Shown: positions 1-5,084 of the stretch, in pieces | How positions within the stretch are numbered: position 1 is the first letter of the stretch | Layout: every line of letters begins with the position of its first letter | DNA from: Dehalococcoidia bacterium | GTDB taxonomy: Bacteria > Chloroflexota > Dehalococcoidia > Dehalococcoidales > Fen-1064 | DNA length: 5,846 nt | Direction of reading: 5' to 3' | Assembly (NCBI GenBank): GCA_003153075.1 | Contig: PMBW01000063.1 | Location: 1-5,846 of the forward strand | Made by a program: the position numbers and the translations under genes | Notes under the pieces: model-generated | The model's input: the letters and a program-made list of their open reading frames with translations, nothing else | Databases searched by the model: none | Told to the model about the DNA's origin: nothing

Positions 1-1
1 C

Positions 2-136
2 TGTATTGTCATCCCGACAGTCAATCCGGAAACTATCACCCCTCACGCCGAAGCTTTTCAGGGTGTGATCTGGCATTTATTGGTCTCCCACCCCCGCTTG
101 CGTGCTACAGAAATGAAGTGGGAATCGGTTAAATAA
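2..136 (+). CDS. SIS-domain sugar-phosphate isomerase (GmhA-like), C-terminal fragment
   Basis: An open frame enters from the left edge and ends at TAA 134-136, leaving the last 44 residues of a protein whose start lies outside the window. Visible residues include IPTVNPETITPHAEAFQ, then WHLLVSHP, and a final KWESVK. I recognise this from memory as the C-terminal helix of SIS-domain proteins annotated as phosphoheptose isomerases, where a Thr-Pro-His-x-Glu-(A/G)-Phe-Gln stretch precedes the last helix; I could not align it. If correct, the full protein would isomerise sedoheptulose 7-phosphate to D-glycero-D-manno-heptose 7-phosphate or a similar sugar phosphate. The next gene starts 2 or 17 nt after this stop, so the two are almost certainly co-transcribed. 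A GmhB-like phosphatase and a transaldolase downstream support the call. Other SIS-family isomerases remain possible, because the catalytic part is not visible. Confidence 0.6.
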   Translation, partial: CIVIPTVNPETITPHAEAFQGVIWHLLVSHPRLRATEMKWESVK

Positions 137-138
137 AA

Positions 139-747
139 GTGAGCGCAGACAGGATGACCAAAACAAAAGCCGTTTTTCTGGACCGGGACGGTGTCGTGAA
201 CGAACTGGTTTATTTTCACGAACAGGGAATTATTGACTCTCCCTTCGTCCCGGATCAGTTCCGTCTGTGCGCCGGCGTGCCGCAGGCAATCAAACAATTC
301 CAGAGCAGCGGTTACAAAGTGATTATCGCTTCTAACCAGCCGGGGATCGCGAAAGGTCATATCACTCCGGACAATTTTAAAAAAATCACTGCGACCATGA
401 AAGCTTTACTGAAAAAAGGGGATGTTTCCCTCGACGGCGAGTATTATTGCCTGCACCACCCGGAGGCCGTCATCGGGCAATACCGGGTAGATTGCTCGTG
501 CCGGAAGCCTAAACCCGGTTTAATATTACAGGCCGCAGCAGAACATCACATCGATGTGTCCGCCTCCTGGTTTATCGGCGATAACCTGAGCGATATGAAA
601 GCGGGGCAGAATGCCGGCTGTCATACCATGTTATTGGGCAAAATGAGATGTGAACTGTGTGACCTGATGCAAAATGAGGGAGTTAAACCCGAAGTGATCA
701 AACCGAATCTTCTAGCCGCGGCTGATTATATTATTAAAGGAGCCTAA
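139..747 (+). CDS. gmhB: HAD-IIIA phosphatase, D-glycero-D-manno-heptose 1,7-bisphosphate 7-phosphatase-like
   Basis: This is a cytosolic HAD-superfamily phosphatase of about 200 residues, close to GmhB, which removes the 7-phosphate of heptose 1,7-bisphosphate during activated-heptose synthesis. HAD motif I is LDRDGVVNE, with nucleophile D15 and acid/base D17. Motif II is ASNQ (S65). The family zinc site is present as C104-x-H106 and C119-x-C121. Motif III lysine is K125 in RKPKPG, and motif IV is GDNLSD (D148, D152). An extra C171-x-x-C174 pair lies near the C-terminus. The start is uncertain. GTG 139 gives 202 residues; ATG 154 gives 197 and places the start five residues before the first strand, as is usual in the family. 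Neither has a clear Shine-Dalgarno, so coupling to the upstream stop is likely. Histidinol-phosphatase activity is the main alternative within the family; the zinc motif and neighbours favour heptose. Confidence 0.85.
   Translation: MSADRMTKTKAVFLDRDGVVNELVYFHEQGIIDSPFVPDQFRLCAGVPQAIKQFQSSGYKVIIASNQPGIAKGHITPDNFKKITATMKALLKKGDVSLDGEYYCLHHPEAVIGQYRVDCSCRKPKPGLILQAAAEHHIDVSASWFIGDNLSDMKAGQNAGCHTMLLGKMRCELCDLMQNEGVKPEVIKPNLLAAADYIIKGA
736..742 (+). promoter_or_regulatory. Shine-Dalgarno for the transaldolase gene
   Basis: AAAGGAG lies inside the last codons of the HAD phosphatase gene, 6 nt before ATG 749. It fixes the transaldolase start, and with the 1-nt gap after TAA 745-747 it shows the two genes are translated from one message. 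Confidence 0.85.
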
Positions 748-748
748 A

Positions 749-1432
749 ATGAAAATATTTATTGATTCCGCAAATGTGAAAGAGATAGAAAAATGGTTAA
801 GTTATGGAATCGTTGACGGAGTCACCACTAATCCGTCTATTATGCTCAAAGACGGTGTCAATGACATCGAAGAAGGAATCAAGAAAATTGCCGGATTGAT
901 CGATCCGCTGCCCCTCAGCGCGGAAGTCACGACCAATGACCCCAAAGAAATGGTTGAACAGGCCAGGCGGCTTGCAGCTTTAAGCCCTAACGTCATCGTC
1001 AAGATACCGGCCGAAAATGAATTTGGTGTGCCGACCTACGGGGTTATCAATCAACTGGAGAATTCCGGAATAAAAGTAAACGCAACCGCCATCATGTCTT
1101 TTGGCCAGATCATGCTCTGCGCTAAAGCCGGCGCTACCTATGTCAGCCTTTTCGCGGGTAGAATTGCCGACGAAGGCGGAAATTCCCCTGAAGTGATCGC
1201 GGAAACTGTAGAATGGCTGGAACGCTGGGAATTTAAGAGCCAACTTATTGTCGGCAGCATCCGTTCTGTCGGAGATATTATAAATGCCGCCTTAGCCGGC
1301 GCCCACATCATTACCATCCCGCCCCAGTATTTGAGCAAAATGGCCGATCATAAATACACGCGGGAGACGGTAAGAGAATTTATCGCCGACGCCAAAAGCT
1401 CCCTCAAGCTAATGGGACAATCCAAACTGTAG
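749..1432 (+). CDS. tal: Small (TalC/MipB-type) transaldolase
   Basis: This is a cytosolic class I aldolase-fold protein of 227 residues, typical of the compact transaldolase/fructose-6-phosphate aldolase family. The N-terminus MKIFIDSANVKEIEKW and the DGVTTNPS motif are diagnostic. Expected catalytic residues are D6, N28, E59 (LSAEVTT), Schiff-base K85 (VIVKIPA), N111 and T113 (VNATAIMSFGQ). S133 and F135 follow in YVSLFAGRI, with phosphate-binding R138. From known structures, fructose-6-phosphate aldolase has Gln59 and a Tyr at the position matching F135, while true transaldolases have Glu and Phe. This protein therefore carries the transaldolase set. It would move dihydroxyacetone units between fructose 6-phosphate/erythrose 4-phosphate and sedoheptulose 7-phosphate/glyceraldehyde 3-phosphate. 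It starts 1 nt after the HAD phosphatase stop with a strong ribosome site. Supply of sedoheptulose 7-phosphate to the upstream heptose enzymes is a coherent inference. Confidence 0.9.
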   Translation: MKIFIDSANVKEIEKWLSYGIVDGVTTNPSIMLKDGVNDIEEGIKKIAGLIDPLPLSAEVTTNDPKEMVEQARRLAALSPNVIVKIPAENEFGVPTYGVINQLENSGIKVNATAIMSFGQIMLCAKAGATYVSLFAGRIADEGGNSPEVIAETVEWLERWEFKSQLIVGSIRSVGDIINAALAGAHIITIPPQYLSKMADHKYTRETVREFIADAKSSLKLMGQSKL

Positions 1433-1898
1433 ATCATTAGCTAAACACCTCACGCACATTGTGATTTTTGGGGCGGAGAGAAAACTGTTTATCGAGGGCA
1501 AAATATCCTGAGGCTGCCCGAAAATGGTATTCACTTCTACGCAGGGATGACAATCAGGGGAGTATATAGTTAGCCCAAGACTTGTTCGTATCGCAGCACA
1601 CACCCACTGTCGTTCCCGACCTGATCGGGAATCCAACGAACCACTACTGGTAAAAATAATGGGTCTGCCAAGGTTGATAGGAAAAATCCTGAATACTCGG
1701 ACAATTTACCTGTACTACCAAACAGACCTGATTCTATGGCCGGATTGGTTTTATGGATTCCCTCCCGTCAGGAGAATAGGGGTACGGGACTATAGGTTTT
1801 CATGGGAAAGACAATTCAAGGAGTTTTCGGACAGCCTCATTGAGAGAGCGTGACTGATTCAAAGTATTGGTGCGCTGTGGGCTTATTACTTGAATAAT
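1433..1898. other. Convergent intergenic gap, no convincing gene
   Basis: This gap separates the plus-strand transaldolase from minus-strand maf. Open frames of 64-75 codons on both strands lack ribosome sites and read through the palindromic repeat, so I do not call them. A weak candidate terminator follows the transaldolase: TCAC 1450-1453 pairs with GTGA 1461-1464 and is followed by five T (1465-1469). Near the maf end, an AT-rich inverted repeat (ATTCAAAGTA 1857-1866 against TACTTGAAT 1887-1895, one bulge) could be a weak terminator for either strand. The remainder resembles degraded dispersed-repeat sequence. Confidence 0.5.
1613..1631. repeat. Short palindromic dispersed-repeat element
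   Basis: TTCCCGA (1613-1619) and TCGGGAA (1625-1631) form a perfect 7-bp inverted repeat around a 5-nt centre. With the following TCCA it resembles the 'cattcccga...tcgggaatcca' class of intergenic palindromes common in many bacterial genomes. Possible decayed relatives lie nearby: TACGCAGGGATGACAAT (1537-1553), and a stretch at 1754-1818 with TGGATTCCC at its start and TTTTCATGGGAAAGACAAT towards its end. Copy number elsewhere in the genome cannot be judged from this window. Confidence 0.5.
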
Positions 1899-2492
1899 CT
1901 ACGCAGAGACCGCGCCGGGCCAGATATCGATCCCGAATTCTTTCAGGGTTTCTACCAGCGCGGATAAGGGCAGTCCCATTACGTTATAGTAATCGCCCTC
2001 GATCTTGTCCACGATTACCGCTCCTTTACCCTGAATAGCATATGCGCCGGCTTTATCCAGCGGCTCCCCGGTTTTCACATAGGCTGCGATCTCTTCGCCG
2101 GTTAGTTGTTTAATGTAGACAGTGGTGTCCACTGTGCGGGTTATTTGTTGTTTGGTTATTGTGTCTAAAACCGTGAAACCCGTGACCACCAGGTGAGTTT
2201 TCCCGCTGATCTCCCGCAGCATCTTCGCGGCTTCTTTTTCGGTATGCGGCTTACCCATAATTTTATCGCCGATCATCCCGATAGTATCCGCGGCAATGAT
2301 TATCACATCCTGGTGCCTGGCCGCTACCGCGTTTGCTTTGCTGACCGATATCTGCCGTACCAGCTCATGCGGCTCAAGTCCCGCGTTATTATCCTCTGCG
2401 CAATCGCTCGGATCAACCGTAAATTTGAGACCGATTTTTTCGAGTAATTCTTTCCGCCGCGGCGATGCCGATGCCAGAATAATTGTTTTCAT
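1899..2492 (-). CDS. maf: Maf family nucleoside triphosphate pyrophosphatase
   Basis: This cytosolic enzyme hydrolyses non-canonical or selected nucleoside triphosphates to monophosphates, a nucleotide-pool cleaning role. At 197 residues it has the usual family length. Motifs in order are LASASPRRKELL (residues 6-17), the AADT motif with catalytic D69, GKP (80-82), SGKTH (96-100) with VTGF just after, and the C-terminal KAGAYAIQGKGA (147-158) followed by EGDYYNVMGLPL. The AYAIQGKGA and GDYYNV segments are typical of the dTTP/UTP-preferring (YhdE-type) branch rather than the YceF branch, so dTTP/UTP pyrophosphatase is the more likely specificity, by inference. It lies 63 nt downstream of the FKBP gene in the same direction with no strong terminator between, so co-transcription is plausible. 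The ATG at 2490-2492 has only a weak upstream AGG. Confidence 0.93.
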   Translation of the reverse strand: MKTIILASASPRRKELLEKIGLKFTVDPSDCAEDNNAGLEPHELVRQISVSKANAVAARHQDVIIIAADTIGMIGDKIMGKPHTEKEAAKMLREISGKTHLVVTGFTVLDTITKQQITRTVDTTVYIKQLTGEEIAAYVKTGEPLDKAGAYAIQGKGAVIVDKIEGDYYNVMGLPLSALVETLKEFGIDIWPGAVSA

Positions 2493-2555
2493 ACCTGAAA
2501 TTACACCGACGCTAATTATCTTTTTAATATGATCCCGAAGGCCTTAATCCGGAAG

Positions 2556-3026
2556 CTATTTCGCGATTATTTTCAACAGCTTGATTTCAAAGGTCAGGGT
2601 TTTCCCGCCCAGCGGATTACCGGCGCTTGTCGCTTTCCCATACCCTTCTTCAGGCGGGATTGTGACGGTTTTGGACTCGCCGGCTTTCATGTCGAGGACA
2701 GCTTTTTCAAAACCCACAATAACCTGATTTTTACCAAGCGTAAATTGAAAAGGCGCTTTCCCTACCGATGTATCGTAAACCGTGCCGTCCGCCAGTTTTA
2801 ACGTGTAATCCACTGAGACCGTATCCCCGCTCTGCGCCGTCTCATGCGGCGTTGCAGGTATTGTTGAGGTTGTTGATGGTTGGGTCAATATATTTGTGGT
2901 TATAAGTTTGGTGCTTTGAATCGCGGTAGAAGTCCCCTTGGAACATCCGGCCGCAAATAAAACCGTCCCTATCATTAAAGCGATTAACAAAACAAAATAG
3001 TGTTTCTTGTTCACCTCTATCTCCAT
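2556..3026 (-). CDS. FKBP-type peptidyl-prolyl cis-trans isomerase, predicted lipoprotein
   Basis: This is an extracytoplasmic folding enzyme that isomerises X-Pro bonds. Residues 9-27 form a hydrophobic signal segment ending in AAGC, so C28 is the expected lipidated cysteine. Residues 29-66 are a Ser/Thr/Pro-rich linker, and 67-154 form one FKBP domain (GDTVSVDYTLKLADG, then the phrase around FQFTLG). Compared with FKBP12, the pocket keeps Y74, D85, F95, V102-I103, Y129 and F146. The tryptophan at the floor of the pocket is replaced by F106 (VGFE). There is no SlyD-type insert domain or His-rich tail. The start is ambiguous. ATG 3026 gives 156 residues. GTG 3014, four codons later, has GGAG 6 nt upstream (3021-3024) and gives a cleaner lipoprotein signal beginning VNKKHYF, so I prefer it slightly. 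Neighbouring HtrA suggests shared work in envelope protein quality control. Confidence 0.92.
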   Translation of the reverse strand: MEIEVNKKHYFVLLIALMIGTVLFAAGCSKGTSTAIQSTKLITTNILTQPSTTSTIPATPHETAQSGDTVSVDYTLKLADGTVYDTSVGKAPFQFTLGKNQVIVGFEKAVLDMKAGESKTVTIPPEEGYGKATSAGNPLGGKTLTFEIKLLKIIAK

Positions 3027-3128
3027 TTTTCTCTTTATTTATTGCATTGTGATTTATCGTCTGGTGAAATTTTACCCTGGTTTCATCCCGGCCCTTGCGC
3101 TTAACATTTTTCCCGCTGCAATTATTTA
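3027..3128. other. Gap between Smr gene and FKBP gene
   Basis: This 102-bp gap contains a near-palindrome, GGTGAAATTTTACC (3062-3075), with one mismatched pair. It has no T-rich terminator. I cannot place a convincing -35/-10 pair for the FKBP gene here. Confidence 0.3.
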
Positions 3129-3416
3129 TTAGTCAACCAATTCAACCTGTGTTGCGCCCGCGCCGCCGCGCCCCGGGTCGGCTGGCCTTTGTGCCCGTAC
3201 CAGCGGGTGCCGGGACAAATACCGCCTCATTTCCTGGCGTAAAACCCCCGTCCCTTTTCCGTGAATAACCCAAACCCGGTAATGCCCCGATTTATAAGCT
3301 TTGTAAAGGAACTCATCAATTTTCGGCACAGCCTCTTCGACCGTCAGTCGGTGAAGGTCTATTTCGTCAACCGCCGGTTTTTTCTTCGTGTCGTTTATAG
3401 GTTTATTGATTATCAT
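3129..3416 (-). CDS. Small stand-alone Smr-domain protein
   Basis: This 95-residue protein is essentially one Smr domain, the fold found at the C-terminus of MutS2 and in some nucleases, and able to bind or cut nucleic acid in characterised members. Visible motifs are D20-L-H22-R23 with LTVEEA after it, RVWVIHGKGTGVLR (residues 47-60) and a C-terminal RGGAGATQVEL. The classical first motif is D-x-H-G; here Gly is replaced by Arg, as I recall for some short Smr proteins. There is no ATPase or mismatch-binding part, so it is not MutS2. The frame stays open upstream to 3644, but that extension runs antisense-shifted through htrA and across a hairpin, so the internal ATG 3416 is chosen. An extended -10 element ends 7 nt before this ATG. 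Its physiological role is unknown. Confidence 0.85.
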   Translation of the reverse strand: MIINKPINDTKKKPAVDEIDLHRLTVEEAVPKIDEFLYKAYKSGHYRVWVIHGKGTGVLRQEMRRYLSRHPLVRAQRPADPGRGGAGATQVELVD

Positions 3417-3423
3417 TTCTTGA

Positions 3424-3432
3424 ATTATACCA
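3424..3432 (-). promoter_or_regulatory. Extended -10 promoter for the Smr gene, probably leaderless
   Basis: On the minus strand TGG is followed directly by TATAAT, a perfect -10 hexamer with a TGn extension. The last T is separated from ATG 3416 by 7 nt, so transcription would begin at or next to the start codon. No good -35 is visible at 16-18 bp, and no Shine-Dalgarno could fit on such a transcript. Confidence 0.55.
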
Positions 3433-3463
3433 TGATACTTTATTTTACCGGATTTGATACGGA

Positions 3464-3492
3464 AAGGCGAGAGGCCGTGCGCCTCTCGCCTT
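3464..3492 (-). terminator. 12-bp hairpin downstream of htrA
   Basis: AAGGCGAGAGGC (3464-3475) and GCCTCTCGCCTT (3481-3492) form a perfect 12-bp stem with a 5-nt loop, beginning 38 nt past the htrA stop. On the minus strand only three T follow the stem. The T-rich side (TTCTTATTTT) is on the plus strand, where no gene lies upstream. It most likely ends htrA transcription, or protects the 3' end, and insulates the Smr promoter. Confidence 0.65.
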
Positions 3493-3529
3493 CTTATTTT
3501 ACCGTGTGTATTCTTGTCCCGCTCCGATT

Positions 3530-4723
3530 TTAGTTCCCGCTGCTGCCGCTGCCTGAACCCTGTCCTCTGCCGCGCGGAAGAATTGGGGTAGTAGGCGTTA
3601 CAGGAGTCTGGGGAGTAGCGCCGGACGTCAGGTTCGCAGGCCATGCGCCCAGTGTAACTTGAACGGTAGTGCTCTGGCCGTTGCGCAGCACTGACAGACT
3701 AACCTTGTCCCCAACCTTTTTTGTGCTGACGTACGTCGACAGATCATCGATACCCGCCACTGCTTTGCCGTCCACCGCGGTGATCACATCACCCCCCGCC
3801 GCTAACGTACCGTCGGTATTGGCGCTGCCCGCTTTCAGTCCGGCGGTTTCTGCCGGGCTGCCGGCAACCACTGATACAATGTAAATGCCTTTAGTGGTTG
3901 ATAATCCCAGTTTGCTGGAATTTGTTTGCGTCAAAGATGTGCCGCTGATGCCCAGCCATGGCCGGCTGACTGTCTTCCCGGCGATTAGATCAGGCAGTAT
4001 TTTGGTAGCCAGATTCGAAGGAATCGCAAAACCCATGCCGTCAGCGCCGGTCGCGCCGATCTCAGCCGCGGTGTTGATGCCGATGACGTTTCCCTGATTA
4101 TCCAGTAAAGGACCGCCGGAGTTGCCCGGATTGATCGCCGCATCGGTTTGTAACATGCCTCTCAAATTGCTGCCGGTGACGCTCCGGTTTAGTCCGCTGA
4201 TAACACCCACAGTAATCGAATCCGTGTATCCTAAGGGATTACCGATTGCGATCGCCATCTGGCCGGGTACGACCAGGCTGGAATCGGCCATTTTAAGCGG
4301 AGTGATTCCGGCTACGGCGGAAGTATCGACACTGACCACTGCCAGATCGTCGACCGGGTCGGTGCCCAAAACTTTACCGGTTACGGAATTGCCGTTTGTC
4401 AGCGTAACCTGTACGCTCGTCGCACCCTCTACTACATGATTATTGGTGAGGATGTGCCCCTGGGTATCGATCAGGAACCCGGAACCCAGCGCCTCCTGCG
4501 TGGATCTCCCGAACGCCGTGTTGACTGTCGACGTTACATTGATCTGCACCACCGCCGGGCTGACATTGTTATAAATGGAAGTCGTTGTATCCTGACTGTA
4601 CAACGTCGGCGCAGCAGAAGTAGAATTGGCAACCAGGTGTACACCTGTGCCTAGCGCAAAAGCAGCTCCTACCAGGAGAAGCCCTGCAAGTACAGCTACG
4701 ATCTTGCCTTTTAATGTTTTCAT
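3530..4723 (-). CDS. htrA: HtrA/DegP-family serine protease, membrane-anchored, one PDZ domain
   Basis: This is an extracytoplasmic trypsin-fold protease that degrades misfolded envelope proteins. Residues 8-32 form one hydrophobic segment acting as signal anchor or cleavable signal, with an Ala/Ser/Thr linker to about 48. The protease domain spans about 50-250 with the full triad: H96 in TNNHVV, D126 in DPVDDLAVV and S202 in GNSGGP. A single PDZ domain covers about 255-360 (PWLGISG, then GSPAETAGLKAG, then GGDVITAVDGK). The last ~37 residues are a low-complexity Pro/Thr then Gly/Ser tail, probably disordered. The 397-residue length fits the one-PDZ group (DegS-, PepD- or HtrA-like) rather than two-PDZ DegP. 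The start is supported by AAAGGAG 4730-4736, 6 nt before the ATG. The gene faces away from an OmpR-family regulator gene, and its promoter carries phased boxes that could bind that regulator. Confidence 0.95.
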   Translation of the reverse strand: MKTLKGKIVAVLAGLLLVGAAFALGTGVHLVANSTSAAPTLYSQDTTTSIYNNVSPAVVQINVTSTVNTAFGRSTQEALGSGFLIDTQGHILTNNHVVEGATSVQVTLTNGNSVTGKVLGTDPVDDLAVVSVDTSAVAGITPLKMADSSLVVPGQMAIAIGNPLGYTDSITVGVISGLNRSVTGSNLRGMLQTDAAINPGNSGGPLLDNQGNVIGINTAAEIGATGADGMGFAIPSNLATKILPDLIAGKTVSRPWLGISGTSLTQTNSSKLGLSTTKGIYIVSVVAGSPAETAGLKAGSANTDGTLAAGGDVITAVDGKAVAGIDDLSTYVSTKKVGDKVSLSVLRNGQSTTVQVTLGAWPANLTSGATPQTPVTPTTPILPRGRGQGSGSGSSGN

Positions 4724-4729
4724 TTTCGT

Positions 4730-4736
4730 CTCCTTT
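4730..4736 (-). promoter_or_regulatory. Shine-Dalgarno of htrA
   Basis: AAAGGAG on the minus strand, 6 nt before ATG 4721-4723, within an A-rich leader. It sets the htrA start and excludes the alternative frame that runs over the same region from 4910. Confidence 0.85.
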
Positions 4737-4775
4737 TTTTACTGTATTGATGTCCTTTTTCGCCTTTCTGATTTC

Positions 4776-4784
4776 ACTATAACA
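4776..4784 (-). promoter_or_regulatory. htrA promoter, extended -10
   Basis: On the minus strand TGT is followed by TATAGT (4776-4781), a 5/6 match to the -10 hexamer with a TGn extension. The -35 position at 17 bp reads ATCGGG, a poor match, and is covered by the phased boxes at 4791-4830. This is the arrangement expected of an activator-dependent promoter. The leader to ATG would be about 45 nt. Confidence 0.6.
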
Positions 4785-4790
4785 CTGCGA

Positions 4791-4830
4791 CATGAACACC
4801 CGATTAACTTTAGATGAATATCGGATGAAT
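4791..4830 (-). promoter_or_regulatory. Four-box, 11-bp-phased operator upstream of htrA
   Basis: Read on the minus strand towards htrA, four 7-bp boxes are each separated by 4 nt: ATTCATC (4824-4830), ATTCATC (4813-4819), GTTAATC (4802-4808) and GTTCATG (4791-4797). The last box ends 9 nt before the -10. Eleven-bp direct repeats of 7+4 architecture are the binding pattern of PhoB/OmpR-family regulators. The regulator encoded from 5123 is the obvious candidate, by inference. Confidence 0.65.
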
Positions 4831-4874
4831 CGAAAGAGCGCCTGCCCTGGTGGATTCAGACAGACGCTCTTTCG
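4831..4874. repeat. 10-bp inverted repeat (hairpin) next to the htrA operator
   Basis: CGAAAGAGCG (4831-4840) and CGCTCTTTCG (4865-4874) are perfect inverted repeats; CTG 4842-4844 and CAG 4861-4863 can extend the stem after one mismatch, leaving a 16-nt loop. It abuts the outermost htrA box at 4830. No T-run follows on either strand, so it is a weak intrinsic terminator at best. It could also be a structured RNA 3' end, a leader structure or a binding site. Confidence 0.6.
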
Positions 4875-4970
4875 GGCGGTAGTAAAATGGGGAGCCGTAT
4901 CCCGTGCCAAATGTTGATTAAATAAACTTAGAGGATTTCCTCGTCGTTTTCCCTGACTCCCATTTCCGCT
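4831..4970 (-). ncRNA. Speculative minus-strand transcript (small RNA or long htrA leader)
   Basis: A transcript from the candidate promoter at 4977-4985 would begin near 4970 and reach the inverted repeat at 4831-4874 after about 100 nt. No gene of usual size lies in it. A possible 11-codon frame (ATG 4963 to TAA 4928) would begin only about 7 nt from the start and has no ribosome site. If the hairpin does not stop transcription, the RNA would continue into htrA as a second, longer message. This is inferred from promoter geometry only. Confidence 0.25.
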
Positions 4971-4976
4971 TTTTCC

Positions 4977-4985
4977 AGTCTAACA
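4977..4985 (-). promoter_or_regulatory. Candidate third promoter (minus strand) with extended -10
   Basis: On the minus strand TGT is followed by TAGACT (4977-4982), a 4/6 match to the -10 consensus with the same TGT extension as the htrA promoter. It lies exactly 9 nt after the nearest box at 4992-4998, as at the other two promoters. The hexamer alone would not be called; the shared geometry is the support. Confidence 0.35.
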
Positions 4986-4991
4986 TGCTCA

Positions 4992-5031
4992 GATGAACCA
5001 TTAATTAACCAATGATGAATTGAAAATGAAC
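4992..5031 (-). promoter_or_regulatory. Second four-box, 11-bp-phased operator
   Basis: On the minus strand the boxes are GTTCATT (5025-5031), ATTCATC (5014-5020), GTTAATT (5003-5009) and GTTCATC (4992-4998), each 11 bp from the next. The order, with the TTAAT variant as third box, matches the array at 4791-4830. It points away from the regulator gene towards the region upstream of htrA. Confidence 0.6.
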
Positions 5032-5046
5032 CCCGGAATAAACTGA

Positions 5047-5075
5047 ATTAATTTCCTTTTCATGTTCTATTCATC
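5047..5075 (+). promoter_or_regulatory. Phased operator upstream of the response-regulator gene
   Basis: On the plus strand ATTAATT (5047-5053), TTTCATG (5058-5064) and ATTCATC (5069-5075) sit 11 bp apart and point towards the regulator gene. The last box ends 9 nt before TATAAT 5085. The set is like the htrA array but with three visible boxes, the outer two weaker. Autoregulation is the natural reading. Confidence 0.55.
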
Positions 5076-5084
5076 TTCTTTATG

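Noticed and set aside
58..360. 100-codon minus-strand frame across the gmhB start
   Set aside because: Antisense shadow of the SIS and HAD genes, without motifs.
1409..1636. 75-codon minus-strand open frame overlapping the transaldolase end
   Set aside because: Starts inside the palindromic repeat, overlaps a real gene and shows no family motif.
1659..1853. 64-codon plus-strand open frame in the convergent gap
   Set aside because: No ribosome site, no recognisable domain, and it reads through degenerate repeat sequence.
3129..3416. MutS2 assignment for the Smr gene
   Set aside because: Only the C-terminal Smr domain type is present; the frame is too short for the ATPase and there is no upstream MutS2 remnant.
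3417..3644. N-terminal extension of the Smr frame into htrA
   Set aside because: It would overlap htrA by over 100 nt, cross the 12-bp hairpin and translate to basic low-complexity sequence. The Smr domain starts after the internal ATG 3416.
4569..4910. 113-codon minus-strand frame overlapping the htrA start
   Set aside because: It runs out of frame through the htrA signal region, has no ribosome site and is not protein-like. The htrA frame has a strong Shine-Dalgarno and a full domain set.
4928..4963. 11-codon minus-strand leader peptide
   Set aside because: It lacks a ribosome site and would begin within about 7 nt of the predicted transcript start; not supported beyond a possibility.
4791..5075. 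CRISPR-like or satellite reading of the 11-bp repeats
   Set aside because: Units are 7 bp with 4-bp spacers in helical phase and fixed distance to -10 elements, which fits operators and not a CRISPR array.
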